Source: Candidatus Lutibacillus vidarii
GTDB lineage: Bacteria; Actinomycetota; Actinomycetes; Actinomycetales; Dermatophilaceae
Reading direction: 5' to 3'
DNA length: 64,000 bases
Assembly: GCA_016717165.1 (NCBI GenBank)
Contig: JADKGA010000002.1
Location: 1,240,001-1,304,000, forward strand
In this document: one piece after another, positions 1 through 9,998 of the stretch
Numbering within the stretch: position 1 is the first letter of the stretch
How the letters are laid out: each line of letters begins with the position of its first letter
Program-made: the position numbers and the translations under genes
Notes under the pieces: model-generated
What the model was told of the DNA's origin: nothing
Database searches by the model: none
Seen by the model: the letters and a program-made list of their open reading frames with translations, nothing else

Positions 1-763
1 CCGCGGGGCCGGTGAACAGGCCGTGGGTGCAGCTGACGCTGGCGCTGACCGCGCCGTCGTCGGCGAGCCGGTCGAGCAGCTCGACGATCGACCCACCGGT
101 GGCCACCTCGTCGTCGATGATGATCGCGTGCTTGCCGCGCACGTCACCGACGATCTGGATGGACACCTCCTCGTCGGAGATCCGGTGCTTGTTGCCGGCG
201 GCCACCGGCAGCCCGAGCAGGCGGGCCAGCAAGGTGGCCGACTTGGCGTTGCCGAAGTCGGGGGAGACGACCACCGAGTCGCCGAGGTCCTGGGAGCGGA
301 AGTGGTCGGCGAGGATCCCGATCGCGGTGAGGTGGTCGACCGGGACGGAGAAGAAGCCGTGCACCTGCCGGGCGTGCAGCTCCATCGTCAGCACCCGCGT
401 CGCTCCGGCGGTGACGAGGAGGTCAGCGACAAGACGCCCCCCGAGCGAGATCCGGGAGGCGTCCTTCTTGTCCGAGCGCGCGTACGCGTAATGCGGCATC
501 ACGGCGGTGATCGACGCCGCCGAGGCGCCCTTCGCCGCGTCGATCATCAGAAGCAGCTCCATGAGGTGCTCCTGGGTGGGTGGCACCAGGGGCTGGACGA
601 TGTAGACATCCCGCTGTCGACAGTTCGCCAGCAGCTGGACCTGGATGCAGTCGTTGCTGAACCGGCGGATGTCGACGTGGTCGAGCGGCACACCCAGGTG
701 GTGGCAGATCCGTTGGGCGAGCCGAGGGTGGGCGTTGCCCGAGAACACGACGATGTCCTTCAC
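1..763 (-). CDS. prs: Ribose-phosphate pyrophosphokinase (PRPP synthetase), C-terminus cut by window edge
   Basis: This protein makes 5-phosphoribosyl-1-pyrophosphate from ribose 5-phosphate and ATP, the shared precursor of nucleotides, histidine and tryptophan. About 254 residues are visible of the usual 310-330. The start is GTG at 763, with GGAGG five bases upstream; the protein opens KDIVVFSGNAHPRLA. The family core HARQVHGFFSVPVDHL and a C-terminal PRPP loop IIIDDEVATGGSIVEL are visible. The loop differs from the common DDxIDTxGT form, so this may be a divergent paralogue rather than the only PRPP synthetase of the cell. It is divergent from dop with 89 bp between them. PRPP feeds the OMP branch of the pyr operon nearby, but nothing in the sequence links their regulation. 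Confidence 0.88.
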   Translation of the reverse strand, partial: MKDIVVFSGNAHPRLAQRICHHLGVPLDHVDIRRFSNDCIQVQLLANCRQRDVYIVQPLVPPTQEHLMELLLMIDAAKGASAASITAVMPHYAYARSDKKDASRISLGGRLVADLLVTAGATRVLTMELHARQVHGFFSVPVDHLTAIGILADHFRSQDLGDSVVVSPDFGNAKSATLLARLLGLPVAAGNKHRISDEEVSIQIVGDVRGKHAIIIDDEVATGGSIVELLDRLADDGAVSASVSCTHGLFTGPA

Positions 764-852
764 AGACCCCTCCGCGCGTTCGCTGCCGTGACGGGGACAG
801 CCTAACGGACGGTAGACCCCCGGTGGGCGCCACGGGGCCTAGGGTTGGCGGT

Positions 853-2358
853 ATGACGGTGCGCCGGATCATGGGGGTGGAGACCGAGTACGGCATCTCC
901 GTCCCGGGCCACCCCACGGCGAACCCGATGCTGCTCTCGGGAGCCGTCGTCACGGCATACGCGCAGGTCCACGGCCTGCGGACCGGACGGGGACGCTGGG
1001 ACTATGCCGACGAGGCGCCGCTGCGGGACGCCCGTGGCTTCGAGATGTCGCGGATGATGGCCGACCCGAGCCAGCTGACCGACGAGGACCCGACGATGGC
1101 CAATGTCGTCCTCACCAATGGCGCCCGCCTGTATGTCGACCACGCCCACCCGGAGTACAGCTCACCGGAGGTGACCAGCCCACGGGCCGCGGTGACCTGG
1201 GACCGGGCCGGTGAGGTCCTCGGCGCGCAGATCGTCGACCTGCTCGCCCAGGACCCGGGCGCCCCGGCGATCAACCTCTACAAGAACAACACCGACGGCA
1301 AGGGCGCCTCCTATGGCACCCACGAGAACTACCTCATGCGCCGCTCGACCCCGTTCGGACGGATCGCCCGCGACCTCATCCCCTTCTTCGTCGTCCGCCA
1401 GCTCATCTGCGGCGCGGGCCGGGTCGGGATCGGCCAGGACTCACGGACCGCGGGCTTCCAGATCAGCCAGCGGGCCGACTTCTTCGAGGTCGAGGTGGGC
1501 CTGGAGACCACCCTGAAACGGCCGATCGTCAACACCCGCGACGAGCCGCACGCCGAGGCGGACCGGTTCCGCCGGCTGCACGTCATCATCGGTGACGCGG
1601 TGCACTTCGACGTCGCCGGGCTGCTCCGGGTCGGCACGACCTCGCTGGTCCTGGGCATGATCGAGGCCGGCGTCCTGCCCGATCTCACCCTGCGCCGACC
1701 GGTCGGCACCCTGCATGAGATCTCGCACGACCCGACCCTGCGCCGCCTCGTCGAGCTCGCCGACGGGCGCCGGATGCGCGCCCTCGACCTGCTCTGGGTC
1801 TACCACGACGCCGCGGCGGCATACCTGGCGCGCGACGGGGGCAGCCCCGACGCCGACACGGCCGAGGTCATGACGTGGTGGGCGCAGATCCTCACCCGGC
1901 TGGGGGAGGACCCGATGTCCTGCGCGGCCGAGATCGACTGGGTCGCCAAGCTGCGCCTGCTCGAGGGCTACCGGGACCGGGACGGGCTGGGCTGGGGCGA
2001 CGCCCGGCTCGCCGCGGTCGACCTGCAGTTCGCCGACGTCCGGCCGAGCAAGGGGTTGGCCCACCGGCTGCGGGCGATGGGCCGGGTCCATGAGCTCGTC
2101 CCTGAGGCCGACGTCCTCGCCGCGGTGACGAACCCGCCGGAGGACACCCGGGCGTACTTCCGGGGCCGCTGCCTCGATCGGTTCGGGCAGCAGGTCGTCG
2201 CCGCGTCCTGGGACTCGGTGGTCTTCGAGGTGCCGGGCGACCCGGTGCTGCGGCGCGTGCCGATGCTCGACCCGCGCCGCGGGACCAAGGAGCAGGTCGG
2301 CGCGCTCGTCGACACCGCGGCCGGGGTCGCCGAGCTGCTCGCCGGTCTGGCGTCGTGA
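853..2358 (+). CDS. dop: Dop, Pup deamidase/depupylase
   Basis: Dop converts the C-terminal Gln of Pup to Glu so that it can be ligated, and also removes Pup from tagged proteins. The 501-residue product has the carboxylate-amine ligase-like fold signature GVETEYGIS near the start, then NGARLYVDHAHPEYS, YKNNTDGKGASYGTHENYL and NTRDEPHAEADRFRRLHVI, and ends with TRAYFRGRCLDRFG and AASWDSVVF, as in Mycobacterium Dop. The ATG at 853 is preceded by TAGGGT at 840-845, seven bases away, with no Shine-Dalgarno, so a leaderless transcript is likely. The next gene, pup, encodes a Pup ending in GGQ, which needs this deamidation step. Confidence 0.97.
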   Translation: MTVRRIMGVETEYGISVPGHPTANPMLLSGAVVTAYAQVHGLRTGRGRWDYADEAPLRDARGFEMSRMMADPSQLTDEDPTMANVVLTNGARLYVDHAHPEYSSPEVTSPRAAVTWDRAGEVLGAQIVDLLAQDPGAPAINLYKNNTDGKGASYGTHENYLMRRSTPFGRIARDLIPFFVVRQLICGAGRVGIGQDSRTAGFQISQRADFFEVEVGLETTLKRPIVNTRDEPHAEADRFRRLHVIIGDAVHFDVAGLLRVGTTSLVLGMIEAGVLPDLTLRRPVGTLHEISHDPTLRRLVELADGRRMRALDLLWVYHDAAAAYLARDGGSPDADTAEVMTWWAQILTRLGEDPMSCAAEIDWVAKLRLLEGYRDRDGLGWGDARLAAVDLQFADVRPSKGLAHRLRAMGRVHELVPEADVLAAVTNPPEDTRAYFRGRCLDRFGQQVVAASWDSVVFEVPGDPVLRRVPMLDPRRGTKEQVGALVDTAAGVAELLAGLAS

Positions 2359-2459
2359 GCCACAGAAGTCGGACCGGCTCGGTAGGGTCAGCAGTGACCC
2401 GTGGTGGGTCGGGAACGACCCGCGACGGCTGCACCGCCCGCGGCGAGTGAGGAGAAGGT

Positions 2460-2660
2460 ATGTCGAGCCAGGAGCAGAGCCGACCGACCAAGCGCGAGGG
2501 CGACCCGGTCGAGCCACCCCCGCCGGCTGCGCCGGCTGGAGCCGCTCGGCGTGAGGCGATGAGCGACGACATCGACGCGGTGCTCGACGAGATCGACGGG
2601 GTGCTCGAGTCCAACGCCGAGGAGTTCGTCCGGGGGTTCGTGCAGAAGGGCGGGCAGTGA
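2460..2660 (+). CDS. pup: Pup, prokaryotic ubiquitin-like protein
   Basis: Pup is the 66-residue small modifier ligated to lysines of proteins destined for the proteasome. It is largely disordered: the N-terminal third is polar and proline rich, followed by a helix around [20 protein letters not shown] that binds the proteasomal ATPase. It ends [11 protein letters not shown]. The terminal Gln must be deamidated by Dop before PafA can use it. The ATG follows GAGGAGAAGG. A possible -10 box TAGGGT lies at 2382-2387, which would give a leader of about 65 bases. The stop overlaps the prcB start by four bases (GTGA), so the two are probably translationally coupled. Confidence 0.97.
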   Translation: MSSQEQSRPTKREGDPVEPPPPAAPAGAARREAMSDDIDAVLDEIDGVLESNAEEFVRGFVQKGGQ

Positions 2661-3481
2661 GCCAGACCCATGAGGGCCGCCTCCCTGCGGCATACCTAAG
2701 AGCGGGCTCGGCCTCGTTCGCGGAGTTCCTCGGCGAGCACGCCCCGACCCTGCTGCCCGGGGGGCGCGCCCTGCCCGTCGGCACGGCGATGGAGGCGCCG
2801 CACGGGACGACCATCGTCGCCCTGGTCTGCGCCGGCGGCGTCGTCATGGCCGGCGACCGGCGCGCCACGATGGGCAGCCTCATCGCGAACCGTGACATGG
2901 ACAAGGTCTTCGCCACCGACGAGTTCTCGGTTGTCGGTATTGCCGGGACCGCCGGGGTCGCCATCGAGCTGGTCAAGCTCTACCAGGTCGAGCTGGAGCA
3001 CTACGAGAAGATCGAGGGCACCTTGATGTCCCTCGAGGGCAAGGCGAACCGGCTTGCGACGATGCTCCGCGGCAACCTTGGCCTGGCCATGCAGGGTCTC
3101 AGTGTCCTGCCGGTCTTCGCTGGCTACGACCCGGACCAGCAGGCCGGCCGGATCTTCTCGTATGACGTCACCGGCGGCTGCTACCCCGAGCGTGACCACC
3201 ACTGCATCGGCTCTGGCTCGCTGTTCGCCCGCGGGGCGCTGAAGAAGCTCTGGCACCCACAGATGTCGAGCGAGCAGGCTGTGGCGATCGCCGTGGAGGC
3301 GCTCTACGACGCCGCCGAGGACGACTCGGCGACCGGCGGACCGGACGTAGGCCGCCAGATCTGGCCCCGCGTCGCGGTCATCGACGGCCAGGGCGTGCGC
3401 TTCGTCGGTGACGACGACCTCGAGTCGATGGTCCTCGCGCTGGTCCAGGCCCGCCGGGGCAACCCCGGAGGTGCCCGATGA
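2657..3481 (+). CDS. prcB: 20S proteasome beta subunit
   Basis: This is the catalytic subunit of the actinobacterial 20S proteasome, degrading pupylated proteins. The 274-residue precursor has a propeptide of about 50 residues ending APHG, followed by the mature N-terminal catalytic Thr51 in TTIVAL. Autoprocessing before this Thr is the family rule. The body shows [19 protein letters not shown], which carries the Asp and Lys of the active site region, and [12 protein letters not shown] near the C-terminal third. The GTG start at 2657 overlaps the pup stop, and the prcB stop overlaps the prcA start, in the standard dop-pup-prcB-prcA order. Confidence 0.97.
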   Translation: MSQTHEGRLPAAYLRAGSASFAEFLGEHAPTLLPGGRALPVGTAMEAPHGTTIVALVCAGGVVMAGDRRATMGSLIANRDMDKVFATDEFSVVGIAGTAGVAIELVKLYQVELEHYEKIEGTLMSLEGKANRLATMLRGNLGLAMQGLSVLPVFAGYDPDQQAGRIFSYDVTGGCYPERDHHCIGSGSLFARGALKKLWHPQMSSEQAVAIAVEALYDAAEDDSATGGPDVGRQIWPRVAVIDGQGVRFVGDDDLESMVLALVQARRGNPGGAR

Positions 3482-4209
3482 CAATGCCCTTCTACGTCTC
3501 GCCCGAACAGCTGATGAAGGACCGGGCCGACTTCGCCCGCAAGGGCATCGCGCGGGGCCGGATGGTCGTCGTCGCCCAGTACGACGGCGGCATCGCCTTC
3601 CTTGCCGAGAACCCGTCCCGCACCTTGCACAAGGTGTCCGAGATCTACGACCGGATCGGGTTCGCCGCCGTCGGGAAGTACAACGAGTTCGAGAATCTGC
3701 GCGTCGCCGGCATCCGGTACGCCGACCTGCGCGGCTACTCCTACGACCGCTCCGATGTCACCGCCCGGGCACTGGCCAATGCTTACGCCCAGACCCTGGG
3801 GGCGGTCTTCACCGAGCAGTCCAAGCCGTACGAGGTCGAGATCGTCGTCGCCGAGGTCGGGCACAGTGCCGACGGGGACCAGATCTACCGCCTCACGTAT
3901 GACGGCTCCGTGGCCGACGAACGCGGCTTCGTCGCCATGGGCGGTGCGGCCGAGCAGGCCGAACGGCGCCTCGAGGAGCAGTGGCGGCCCGGGATGTCCC
4001 TCGCCGAGGCCCTGCGGCTCGGGTATGGCGTCCTCGCGGCCGACCCGGCCGGTGGCGCTGCCCGCGAGCTCGGGGCCGAGCAGCTCGAGGCGGCCGTCCT
4101 CGACCGCAGCCGACCGCGGCGCACCTTCCGCCGGATCGGCGTCGCGACCTTGGCCCAGCTGTTGAGCGAGACCTCGACGGTCACCGACCTGCCTCAGGAC
4201 GAGGGCTGA
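3478..4209 (+). CDS. prcA: 20S proteasome alpha subunit
   Basis: This subunit forms the outer heptameric rings of the 20S proteasome, which gate access to the PrcB chamber and dock the ATPase Mpa/ARC. The 243-residue protein opens [20 protein letters not shown] and carries [20 protein letters not shown] and [19 protein letters not shown], typical of PrcA. It has no N-terminal Thr and so is non-catalytic. ATG at 3478 overlaps the prcB stop by four bases (ATGA). It ends 10 bp before the convergent coiled-coil gene. No gene for the ATPase itself is in the window. Confidence 0.96.
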   Translation: MTMPFYVSPEQLMKDRADFARKGIARGRMVVVAQYDGGIAFLAENPSRTLHKVSEIYDRIGFAAVGKYNEFENLRVAGIRYADLRGYSYDRSDVTARALANAYAQTLGAVFTEQSKPYEVEIVVAEVGHSADGDQIYRLTYDGSVADERGFVAMGGAAEQAERRLEEQWRPGMSLAEALRLGYGVLAADPAGGAARELGAEQLEAAVLDRSRPRRTFRRIGVATLAQLLSETSTVTDLPQDEG

Positions 4210-4219
4210 GCGGCTGAGA

Positions 4220-5347
4220 TCAGCGCGACACCTTCTGCGTGACCGGCTCGGCGTCCGCAGGAGCGGACTCGAGCAGCGCGGCGACATCGGCGTCCTCGAC
4301 GGCGAGTGCCTCCGTGGCCGGCTCTGTGTCGTCGTCGCCGGTCGAGGCCTCCTCATGGTTGGTGGACGCGTCCGCCTCCGGAGCCGCGACGGCCACGGTC
4401 GGCGCGACCTCGGCCTCGGTGTGCCCACCGAGGGGGTCGATGAACGAGCCGCCCCCGAGCGTGGCGAGCATCTGGCGGACGTTGGTCAGCTGGGCGGTGA
4501 TGCTGTCCCGTCGAGCGGTGACCGCAGCAAGCTCGCGCTCTGAGTCGCGGCGGATCCGGTCGGCCTGCTCGCGCGCAGCCCCGAGGAGCGAGGCGGCCTC
4601 GGCGCGGGCCTGGTCGAGCAGGCCGGTGGCCGTCGCGGCCGCGTCCTTGTGGGCGCGGTCCGACTCGGCGGCCAGCGCGGCGGCACGGTCCTGGACAGCG
4701 GTCAGCGACAGCTGGTGCTGGTCCATCTGGGCCGAGAACTCGGCGGCGGCCTTGTCGCGCCGGGTGGCCAGGGTCGTCTCGAAGTCCGCGGCGGCGGCGG
4801 CGGCCTTGGCGCGCTGGTTCTCGTAGACGGCCTCGGCCTCGCCGCGGCGGGCCGAGGCCTCACGGTCGGCGTCGTCGAGGATCGCATCGGCCTTCCGGCG
4901 GGCGTCCTCGACGATCTTCGTCGCCTCCGCGTCGGCCTTGGTGCGGGCGTCCTCGGCATACCGGTCGGCCGCCGCCCGGGTGGCGTTGGCCTCCTTGGTC
5001 GACTGGGCGCGATGCTCGTCGGCGGCGGCCTGGGCGCCGGAGCGGATCTGCGCGGCCTCCTCGTCGGCGAGGGTGAGCATCGAGCCGATCCGGGACCCCA
5101 GGTCGGCGAAGGTGGGGTTGGCGGCGCTGCGCTGGGCCGCCTCGAGCTCGGCGATCCGGCTCGCGTGGGTGGCGACGCTGCGCTCCAAGGCCGTGTTGGC
5201 GGCATGGAGGTTGGCGACCTCGACCGTGCGAGCCGCAGCCTCCTGCCGGGCGGCCTCGACCGAGGTGGCCAGCTCGGCGACGGCGTGGTCGACCTGACTC
5301 GGCTCGTAGCCGCGCAGGACGGTGCGGAAGGCGGAGGTGTCAGTCAT
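4220..5347 (-). CDS. DivIVA/FilP-like coiled-coil protein
   Basis: A protein of about 375 residues that is almost entirely coiled coil. Its first 25 residues, around FRTVLRGYEPSQVDHAVAEL, resemble the membrane-curvature-sensing N-terminal DivIVA/Wag31 segment. A long Ala/Glu/Arg/Asp-rich heptad region follows to about residue 310, then an acidic tail. Such proteins are often labelled cellulose-binding protein or FilP-like, and in actinomycetes they act in polar growth and as cytoskeletal scaffolds. I start it at ATG 5347, since the domain begins there; an in-frame ATG at 5371 is possible. It lies antisense between prcA and pafA, downstream of a second coiled-coil gene. The specific role is not known. 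Confidence 0.8.
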   Translation of the reverse strand: MTDTSAFRTVLRGYEPSQVDHAVAELATSVEAARQEAAARTVEVANLHAANTALERSVATHASRIAELEAAQRSAANPTFADLGSRIGSMLTLADEEAAQIRSGAQAAADEHRAQSTKEANATRAAADRYAEDARTKADAEATKIVEDARRKADAILDDADREASARRGEAEAVYENQRAKAAAAAADFETTLATRRDKAAAEFSAQMDQHQLSLTAVQDRAAALAAESDRAHKDAAATATGLLDQARAEAASLLGAAREQADRIRRDSERELAAVTARRDSITAQLTNVRQMLATLGGGSFIDPLGGHTEAEVAPTVAVAAPEADASTNHEEASTGDDDTEPATEALAVEDADVAALLESAPADAEPVTQKVSR

Positions 5348-5415
5348 GGCGATCGGTCCATCTCGTTTCATCGGGGGGTCGGGCGGGGCTGGGGTGAGGG
5401 GGTCGGGCCGGCAGG

Positions 5416-6855
5416 TTATCCGGCGGGAGGCTCCGGGGGGTCCTCGGTCGGTGCGGTCTCCGGCACGGCGAGGGCCTCGATGACCCCGGACAGGGTGCCG
5501 AGCTGGGCGGTGATGTCGTCGCGGCGCTTGGCCAGTGCGGCGACCTCGGCGCGGGCCCGGTCGAGCATCCCCCGGGCCTCGGCGCGGAGCTGGTCGGCCT
5601 CGGTGCGAGCCGAGCTGACCGACCGGACGAGCTCGGCACGAGCCTCCCGCCGGTTCTCGTGCGCCTCGCGCTGCAGCTTCTCCACCTCCGCTGCGGTGCG
5701 CTCCCGGACGAGGCGGGCTCCGTGCTCGGCCTCCTGGAGGCGGCGCTGCGCGCGAGCGGTATGCGCGGCGGCGCTCTCCTTCGCCTCGGCGAGGAGTCGC
5801 TCGGCGTCGGTGTGTGCCGTGAGCAGCGACCGCTGGGCGTCCTCGCGCGCGGCGGTGAGCACCGCTTCGGCCTGCGCGCGCACCCGTGCGGCCTCGGCCT
5901 CGGCGAGGGTGACCGACTCGCGGGCGTTGTGCTCGGCGGTGGTGACCAGGGCCTGCGCCGCCTGACGCCGGTCGCGGACGTGGTCGGCCAGCTCCCGGTG
6001 GGTCGTCGAGCGCAGGGTCGCGGCCTCCTCGTGCGCCTGGTCGAGGACATCGCGCATCGTGCCCTTGGCCCAGTCCATGTGCGCGGCGGCGGCGGCGAGG
6101 ACCTCGTCGGACTCGGCCTGGACCCGGCTCCGGAGCCGGTCGGCCTCGGCGCGCGCGTCGCGGGTGATCCGGGCAGCCTCCGCGGTCGCCTCGGCGACAA
6201 CGGTCTTGGCGTGGTCCAGCAGCCCAGCCGCAGTGGCCTGGGCCTGCTCCACCTCGGCGGCAGCCGCCGCCTCGGTCTGGGCGAGAAGTGCCTCGGACTG
6301 CGCCTGGGCCTCTGCCAGCCGGCGCGCTTCCTCCGCAGCGAGCTGCTCGGAGCGCTCCCGTTGCGACCGGTCGAGCTCGGCGCGCAGGCCGTCGATCTCC
6401 GCGAGTGCGCTCGCGTGCGCCGAGCGGGCCTGGCCGAGGACGAACTGCGCCTCGTCGTCTGCGGCGGCCCGGTGCGCGTCGGCCTCGGCGCGGGCCACCG
6501 CGACGGCGTCCTCCGCGGTGCGGTTCGCGGCCGAGGTGATGAGGGCGGCCTGCTCGGCGGCGTCCTGGACCAGCGCGGCGGCGTCGTCGTGGGCCTCGGC
6601 GAGCCGGGCCTGGGCCTGCGCGTGCGCGCTGGCCGCGTCGTCATGGAGAGCCTTTGCGCGGGCCTGGAGGTCGTCGGCCTCGGTGCGTCGCTGGGCGGCG
6701 ACGGCGAGGGCGTCGGCGTGGGCCCGCTCAGCCTCGGCGCGGAGCTGGTCGGCGAGCTCCTGGGCCCGGGCGAGGATGAGCGAGGCGTGGTGAGCGACAT
6801 CCCCGATGGCCTCGGACGCGCGGGGCGCCGATGCTGTGGTGGACGTCGCAGTCAT
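5416..6855 (-). CDS. Long coiled-coil protein (FilP/Scy-like)
   Basis: About 479 residues, nearly all predicted coiled coil rich in Ala, Glu, Arg and Asp, with no membrane segment or catalytic motif. Heptad-type repeats such as AEAQAQSEALLAQTEAAAAAEVE run through the whole length, and the tail is Pro-rich. It resembles the large filament-forming proteins of actinobacterial polarity complexes (FilP, Scy), which is an inference from composition. Starts at 6855 and 6864 are both possible. It is transcribed just ahead of the DivIVA-like gene with a gap of 68 bp, so the two are probably co-expressed. It is divergent from pafA across about 90 bp. Confidence 0.78.
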   Translation of the reverse strand: MTATSTTASAPRASEAIGDVAHHASLILARAQELADQLRAEAERAHADALAVAAQRRTEADDLQARAKALHDDAASAHAQAQARLAEAHDDAAALVQDAAEQAALITSAANRTAEDAVAVARAEADAHRAAADDEAQFVLGQARSAHASALAEIDGLRAELDRSQRERSEQLAAEEARRLAEAQAQSEALLAQTEAAAAAEVEQAQATAAGLLDHAKTVVAEATAEAARITRDARAEADRLRSRVQAESDEVLAAAAAHMDWAKGTMRDVLDQAHEEAATLRSTTHRELADHVRDRRQAAQALVTTAEHNARESVTLAEAEAARVRAQAEAVLTAAREDAQRSLLTAHTDAERLLAEAKESAAAHTARAQRRLQEAEHGARLVRERTAAEVEKLQREAHENRREARAELVRSVSSARTEADQLRAEARGMLDRARAEVAALAKRRDDITAQLGTLSGVIEALAVPETAPTEDPPEPPAG

Positions 6856-6944
6856 GCGGCCCATGATGACAGGTCAGCCCGGTGGGGCGAAAACCCCGGC
6901 GTGAGCCCGCTGGGGCGGGCAGCCGGGCACGTACAGTGGCCCCC

Positions 6945-8318
6945 GTGGAGCATCGGATCGTCGGGATCGAGACCGAGTATGGCGTGACCTGCACCTCGTC
7001 GGGCCAGCGCCGGCTCACCCCCGACGAGGTCTCCCGCTACCTCTTCCGCCGGGTCGTCTCGTGGGGCCGGTCGAGCAATGTCTTCCTCGGCAACGGGGCC
7101 CGGCTCTATCTCGACGTCGGGTCGCACCCGGAGTACGCGACCGCGGAGTGCAGCACCCTGCGCGAGGCGCTGGCCCAGGACCGCGCCGGTGAACGGATCA
7201 TCGAGGGCCTCGTCGAGGACGCCCAGGCGCGGGTGACCGACGAGGAGATCGACGGGACCGTCTACGCCTTCAAGAACAACACCGACTCAGCCGGCAACTC
7301 CTACGGCTGCCACGAGAACTACCTCATCGGCCGGTCCGGCGACTTCAGCGCCGTCGCGGAGGTCTTCCTCCCCTTCCTCATCAGCCGGCAGATCACCTGC
7401 GGGGCGGGCAAGCTCGTCGTCGGTCCGTCCGGGTCGGCGCACTACGCGGTGAGCCAGCGGGCCGACCACATCTGGGAGGGCGTCTCCTCGGCGACCACCC
7501 GGAGCCGGCCGATCATCAACACCCGCGACGAGCCGCACTCGGACGCCGAGCGCTACCGGCGGCTGCACGTCATCGTCGGCGACTCGAACATGTCCGAGAC
7601 GACGACCCTGCTCAAGGTCGGCTCGGCGCACCTGGTGCTCCGGCTGCTCGAGGCGGGGGTCGGCATACCTGACCTGACGCTGGAGAACCCGATCCGCGCG
7701 ATCCGGGAGATCAGCAAGGACCCCACCGGGCGCACCCTGGTGCGCCTGGCCAACGGGAAGAAGGCCACCGCGCTGGACATCCAGGGCGCGTACTTCGAGC
7801 GGGCCGCTGCGCACGTGGACCGGGACGGCGCCGACGACCCGCTCGTCCCGCAGGTCCTCGACCTGTGGGGGCGCACCCTCGAGGCCGTGGCGACGGGCAA
7901 CCTCGCGGCGGTGGAGACCGAGATCGACTGGGTCATCAAACGCCGGCTCATCGAGCGCTACCAGGTCAAGCACGGCATCGCGCTGTCCGACCCGCGGCTG
8001 CAGCAGGTCGACCTGGCATACCACGACATCACCCGGCGCCGGGGGCTGTTCTACGTCCTGCTCCGGCACGGGCAGGTCGCCCGGGTGACCGGCGACCTGG
8101 AGACCTTCGAGGCGAAGTCGATCCCGCCGCAGACGACCCGGGCCAAGCTGCGCGGCGACTTCGTCCGGGCCGCCTCGGCGAACCGCCGGGACTTCACCGT
8201 CGACTGGGTGCACCTGAAGCTCAACGACCACTCGCAGCGGACCGTGCTGTGCAAGGACCCCTTCGCTGCGGCCGACGAGCGGGTGGAGAAGCTCATCGCT
8301 TCGATGGACGTTGGGTGA
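6945..8318 (+). CDS. pafA: PafA, Pup-protein ligase
   Basis: PafA joins the C-terminal Glu of deamidated Pup to substrate lysines, using ATP. The 457-residue protein begins [15 protein letters not shown] and shows SPDEV-type and [19 protein letters not shown] segments, [35 protein letters not shown] and [19 protein letters not shown], near-identical to mycobacterial PafA. A longer frame exists upstream, but homology starts at GTG 6945. TACAGT at 6932-6937, seven bases before GTG, suggests a leaderless mRNA. Its 3' end overlaps the convergent transporter gene by 26 bp. It is a paralogue of Dop, but the two are easily separated by motif. Confidence 0.97.
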   Translation: MEHRIVGIETEYGVTCTSSGQRRLTPDEVSRYLFRRVVSWGRSSNVFLGNGARLYLDVGSHPEYATAECSTLREALAQDRAGERIIEGLVEDAQARVTDEEIDGTVYAFKNNTDSAGNSYGCHENYLIGRSGDFSAVAEVFLPFLISRQITCGAGKLVVGPSGSAHYAVSQRADHIWEGVSSATTRSRPIINTRDEPHSDAERYRRLHVIVGDSNMSETTTLLKVGSAHLVLRLLEAGVGIPDLTLENPIRAIREISKDPTGRTLVRLANGKKATALDIQGAYFERAAAHVDRDGADDPLVPQVLDLWGRTLEAVATGNLAAVETEIDWVIKRRLIERYQVKHGIALSDPRLQQVDLAYHDITRRRGLFYVLLRHGQVARVTGDLETFEAKSIPPQTTRAKLRGDFVRAASANRRDFTVDWVHLKLNDHSQRTVLCKDPFAAADERVEKLIASMDVG

Positions 8319-9213
8319 GCGCGGCGGACCCGATGACGATGCCGGCGCCGACGAACTGCGGCCAGGACAGCCGCTCGCCGAGGACGACGACCCCGAGCAG
8401 CACCGCGACGATGGGGATGAGGTAGGTCACCGTCGCGCCGACCGTCGGCCCCGCGGCGCGGACGACGTCGAACTGGAAGGCGAAGGCGACCCCGGTCCCG
8501 AGGACGCCGAGGGCGAGGACGGCCAGAACAGGCCACAGCGGCGCCGAGCCCGGCCGGACCGACCACGGCAGCGCCACCGAGGACCGGTTGACCAGCCACC
8601 ACCCAAGGAGCACGACGACCAGCTGGCCGCCGGCGGCGACGAGCTGCGCGGTCGGCTGAGCCAGCCCGCCGAGGTCGCGTCCGCCGATGGTGCGTCGGTT
8701 GTAGACCCACCCCAGCCCGTATGACGTCCCGGCCAGCAGCGTTGCCCCGAAACCGACGAGGTCGGGGCGGCCGAGGTCACGCCAGGGCTGGAGGATGATG
8801 ACCACCCCGAGCAGGCCGAGGAGCACGCCGGTGACCTTCCGCCGGGTCGGCCGGTCGCTGGGGAGGAAGACCATCGCCGCAAGGAGTGTCGCGATCGGGG
8901 TGACCGCGTTGCCGATGCCGGCCAGCGCCGAGCTGACCCGGGTCTCGCCATACGCGAAGAGGGTGAAGGGGAGGGTCGACAGCAGGAAGCCGGACACCAT
9001 GAGGTGACCCCACGTCGACCGTTCGCGGGGGAGCCGGGTGCCGGTGGCCACGGAAAGAGCCAGGAGCACCATGCCGCCGGAGAGCACCCGCAGAGTGGAG
9101 ATCTGGACCGGTTCGAGAGCTCGCAGGCCGACCATCATGAAAAGGAAGCTCGACCCCCAGATCACCGCGAGGGCGAGAAACTTGGCCTGCCAGGGGACCC
9201 GCTGGGTGGTCAT
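8293..9213 (-). CDS. EamA/DMT-family transporter
   Basis: An inner-membrane protein of 306 residues with about ten hydrophobic helices arranged as two EamA repeats. It begins [20 protein letters not shown], a typical DMT opening, and the second repeat is around [19 protein letters not shown]. Drug/metabolite transporters export amino acids, metabolites or drugs; the substrate cannot be read from sequence. The start is ATG 9213, overlapping by four bases the stop of the PPOX-fold gene, so the two form an operon. It ends tail to tail with pafA, sharing 26 bp. Confidence 0.88.
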   Translation of the reverse strand: MTTQRVPWQAKFLALAVIWGSSFLFMMVGLRALEPVQISTLRVLSGGMVLLALSVATGTRLPRERSTWGHLMVSGFLLSTLPFTLFAYGETRVSSALAGIGNAVTPIATLLAAMVFLPSDRPTRRKVTGVLLGLLGVVIILQPWRDLGRPDLVGFGATLLAGTSYGLGWVYNRRTIGGRDLGGLAQPTAQLVAAGGQLVVVLLGWWLVNRSSVALPWSVRPGSAPLWPVLAVLALGVLGTGVAFAFQFDVVRAAGPTVGATVTYLIPIVAVLLGVVVLGERLSWPQFVGAGIVIGSAALTQRPSKR

Positions 9214-9863
9214 CCGCGCTCGATGACGCGGCGCACCGAGTCCGGGACGGGGGCCTCGGGGCCGGTCCAGGGAGCCGGCTCGGCCGGGCCGCGGACGGTC
9301 CGGAAGGGCACCACTCCCATCCAGGTCGTCGGGGCGACCTCCTCGGCCGGCTCGCCGGGCAGGCCGGTGCGCTCCTTGTAGAGCCAGGAGCCCTCCTCGA
9401 TGGGCAGCGCCAGGGCGACCGTTGCCGCGACCTCCTTGGCCGTGCTGGAGCGCACCTCGGAGGTGCGGCCAGGCAGGATCTTGTCCGAGAGGATGTTCAG
9501 CGCGTCGTGGGCGGCGCGGCCGGTGAGGATCTCGAAGGTCCCGCGGAGGACCGCCGAGCGGTAGTTGGCCGAGGACTCGAAGGTCGACTCGGCGACGACC
9601 AGCCCGTCGAGGGCGAAGACCCCGAGGCACGCCGGGGCACCCTCGGCGAAATGGCGCAGCAGCCCGGCCCCGGTCGACCCGTGGATGAGCACCCGGTCGC
9701 CGTCGCGGGCGTAAAGCAGCGGGACCATCCACGGCTGGCCGTCGACGACGCTGGAGACCGTGGCGACGAGCTGGTCGTCGAGGAGGGCGTCCAGCCGGGC
9801 GCGGTTGGAGGTGCCCCGGTCGGGCTTGCGGGTCAGTCGGTCGAGGCGTGGCGTGCTGGTCAT
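9210..9863 (-). CDS. Pyridoxamine 5'-phosphate oxidase-fold (flavin-binding) family protein
   Basis: A protein of 217 residues with the split beta-barrel of the PNPOx-like family, subgroup Pyridox_ox_2 (NimA-like). Motifs include [20 protein letters not shown] and [19 protein letters not shown], followed by [18 protein letters not shown]. Members bind FMN, F420 or haem and often reduce or sequester nitro compounds, but the ligand is not evident here. The frame extends upstream to 9953, but the domain starts near ATG 9863; 9872 is an alternative. It is co-transcribed with the DMT transporter and is divergent from pyrR across about 135 bp that hold the pyr promoter. Confidence 0.82.
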   Translation of the reverse strand: MTSTPRLDRLTRKPDRGTSNRARLDALLDDQLVATVSSVVDGQPWMVPLLYARDGDRVLIHGSTGAGLLRHFAEGAPACLGVFALDGLVVAESTFESSANYRSAVLRGTFEILTGRAAHDALNILSDKILPGRTSEVRSSTAKEVAATVALALPIEEGSWLYKERTGLPGEPAEEVAPTTWMGVVPFRTVRGPAEPAPWTGPEAPVPDSVRRVIERG

Positions 9864-9931
9864 GGGATGCATCCGATCACACTCGTGGAACGCGCGGCGC
9901 GGGGGTTTCGTGAGGACGTGGCCGAGGGGGT

Positions 9932-9990
9932 TAGACTCCGAGCCGTCCGACATCCTTTAACGACCCGTCCAGCGAGGCGGGGAAGGAGGT
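9932..9990 (+). promoter_or_regulatory. pyr promoter -10 box and PyrR-binding stem-loop, copy A
   Basis: A -10 box TAGACT (9932-9937) is followed by a hairpin. TCCTT (9953-9957) pairs with AAGGA (9983-9987), and CCCG (9964-9967) with CGGG (9978-9981). The apical part is TCCAGCGAGG. The Shine-Dalgarno AAGGAGG (9983-9989) of pyrR lies in the 3' strand of the stem. This matches the mycobacterial PyrR-binding element, in which PyrR plus UMP hides the ribosome site (translational repression). Copy B precedes carB. Confidence 0.85.
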
Positions 9991-9998
9991 CCATCGCC

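Noticed and set aside
823..852. An upstream start for dop
   Set aside because: Family homology begins at ATG 853, and the -10-like TAGGGT lies inside the extension.
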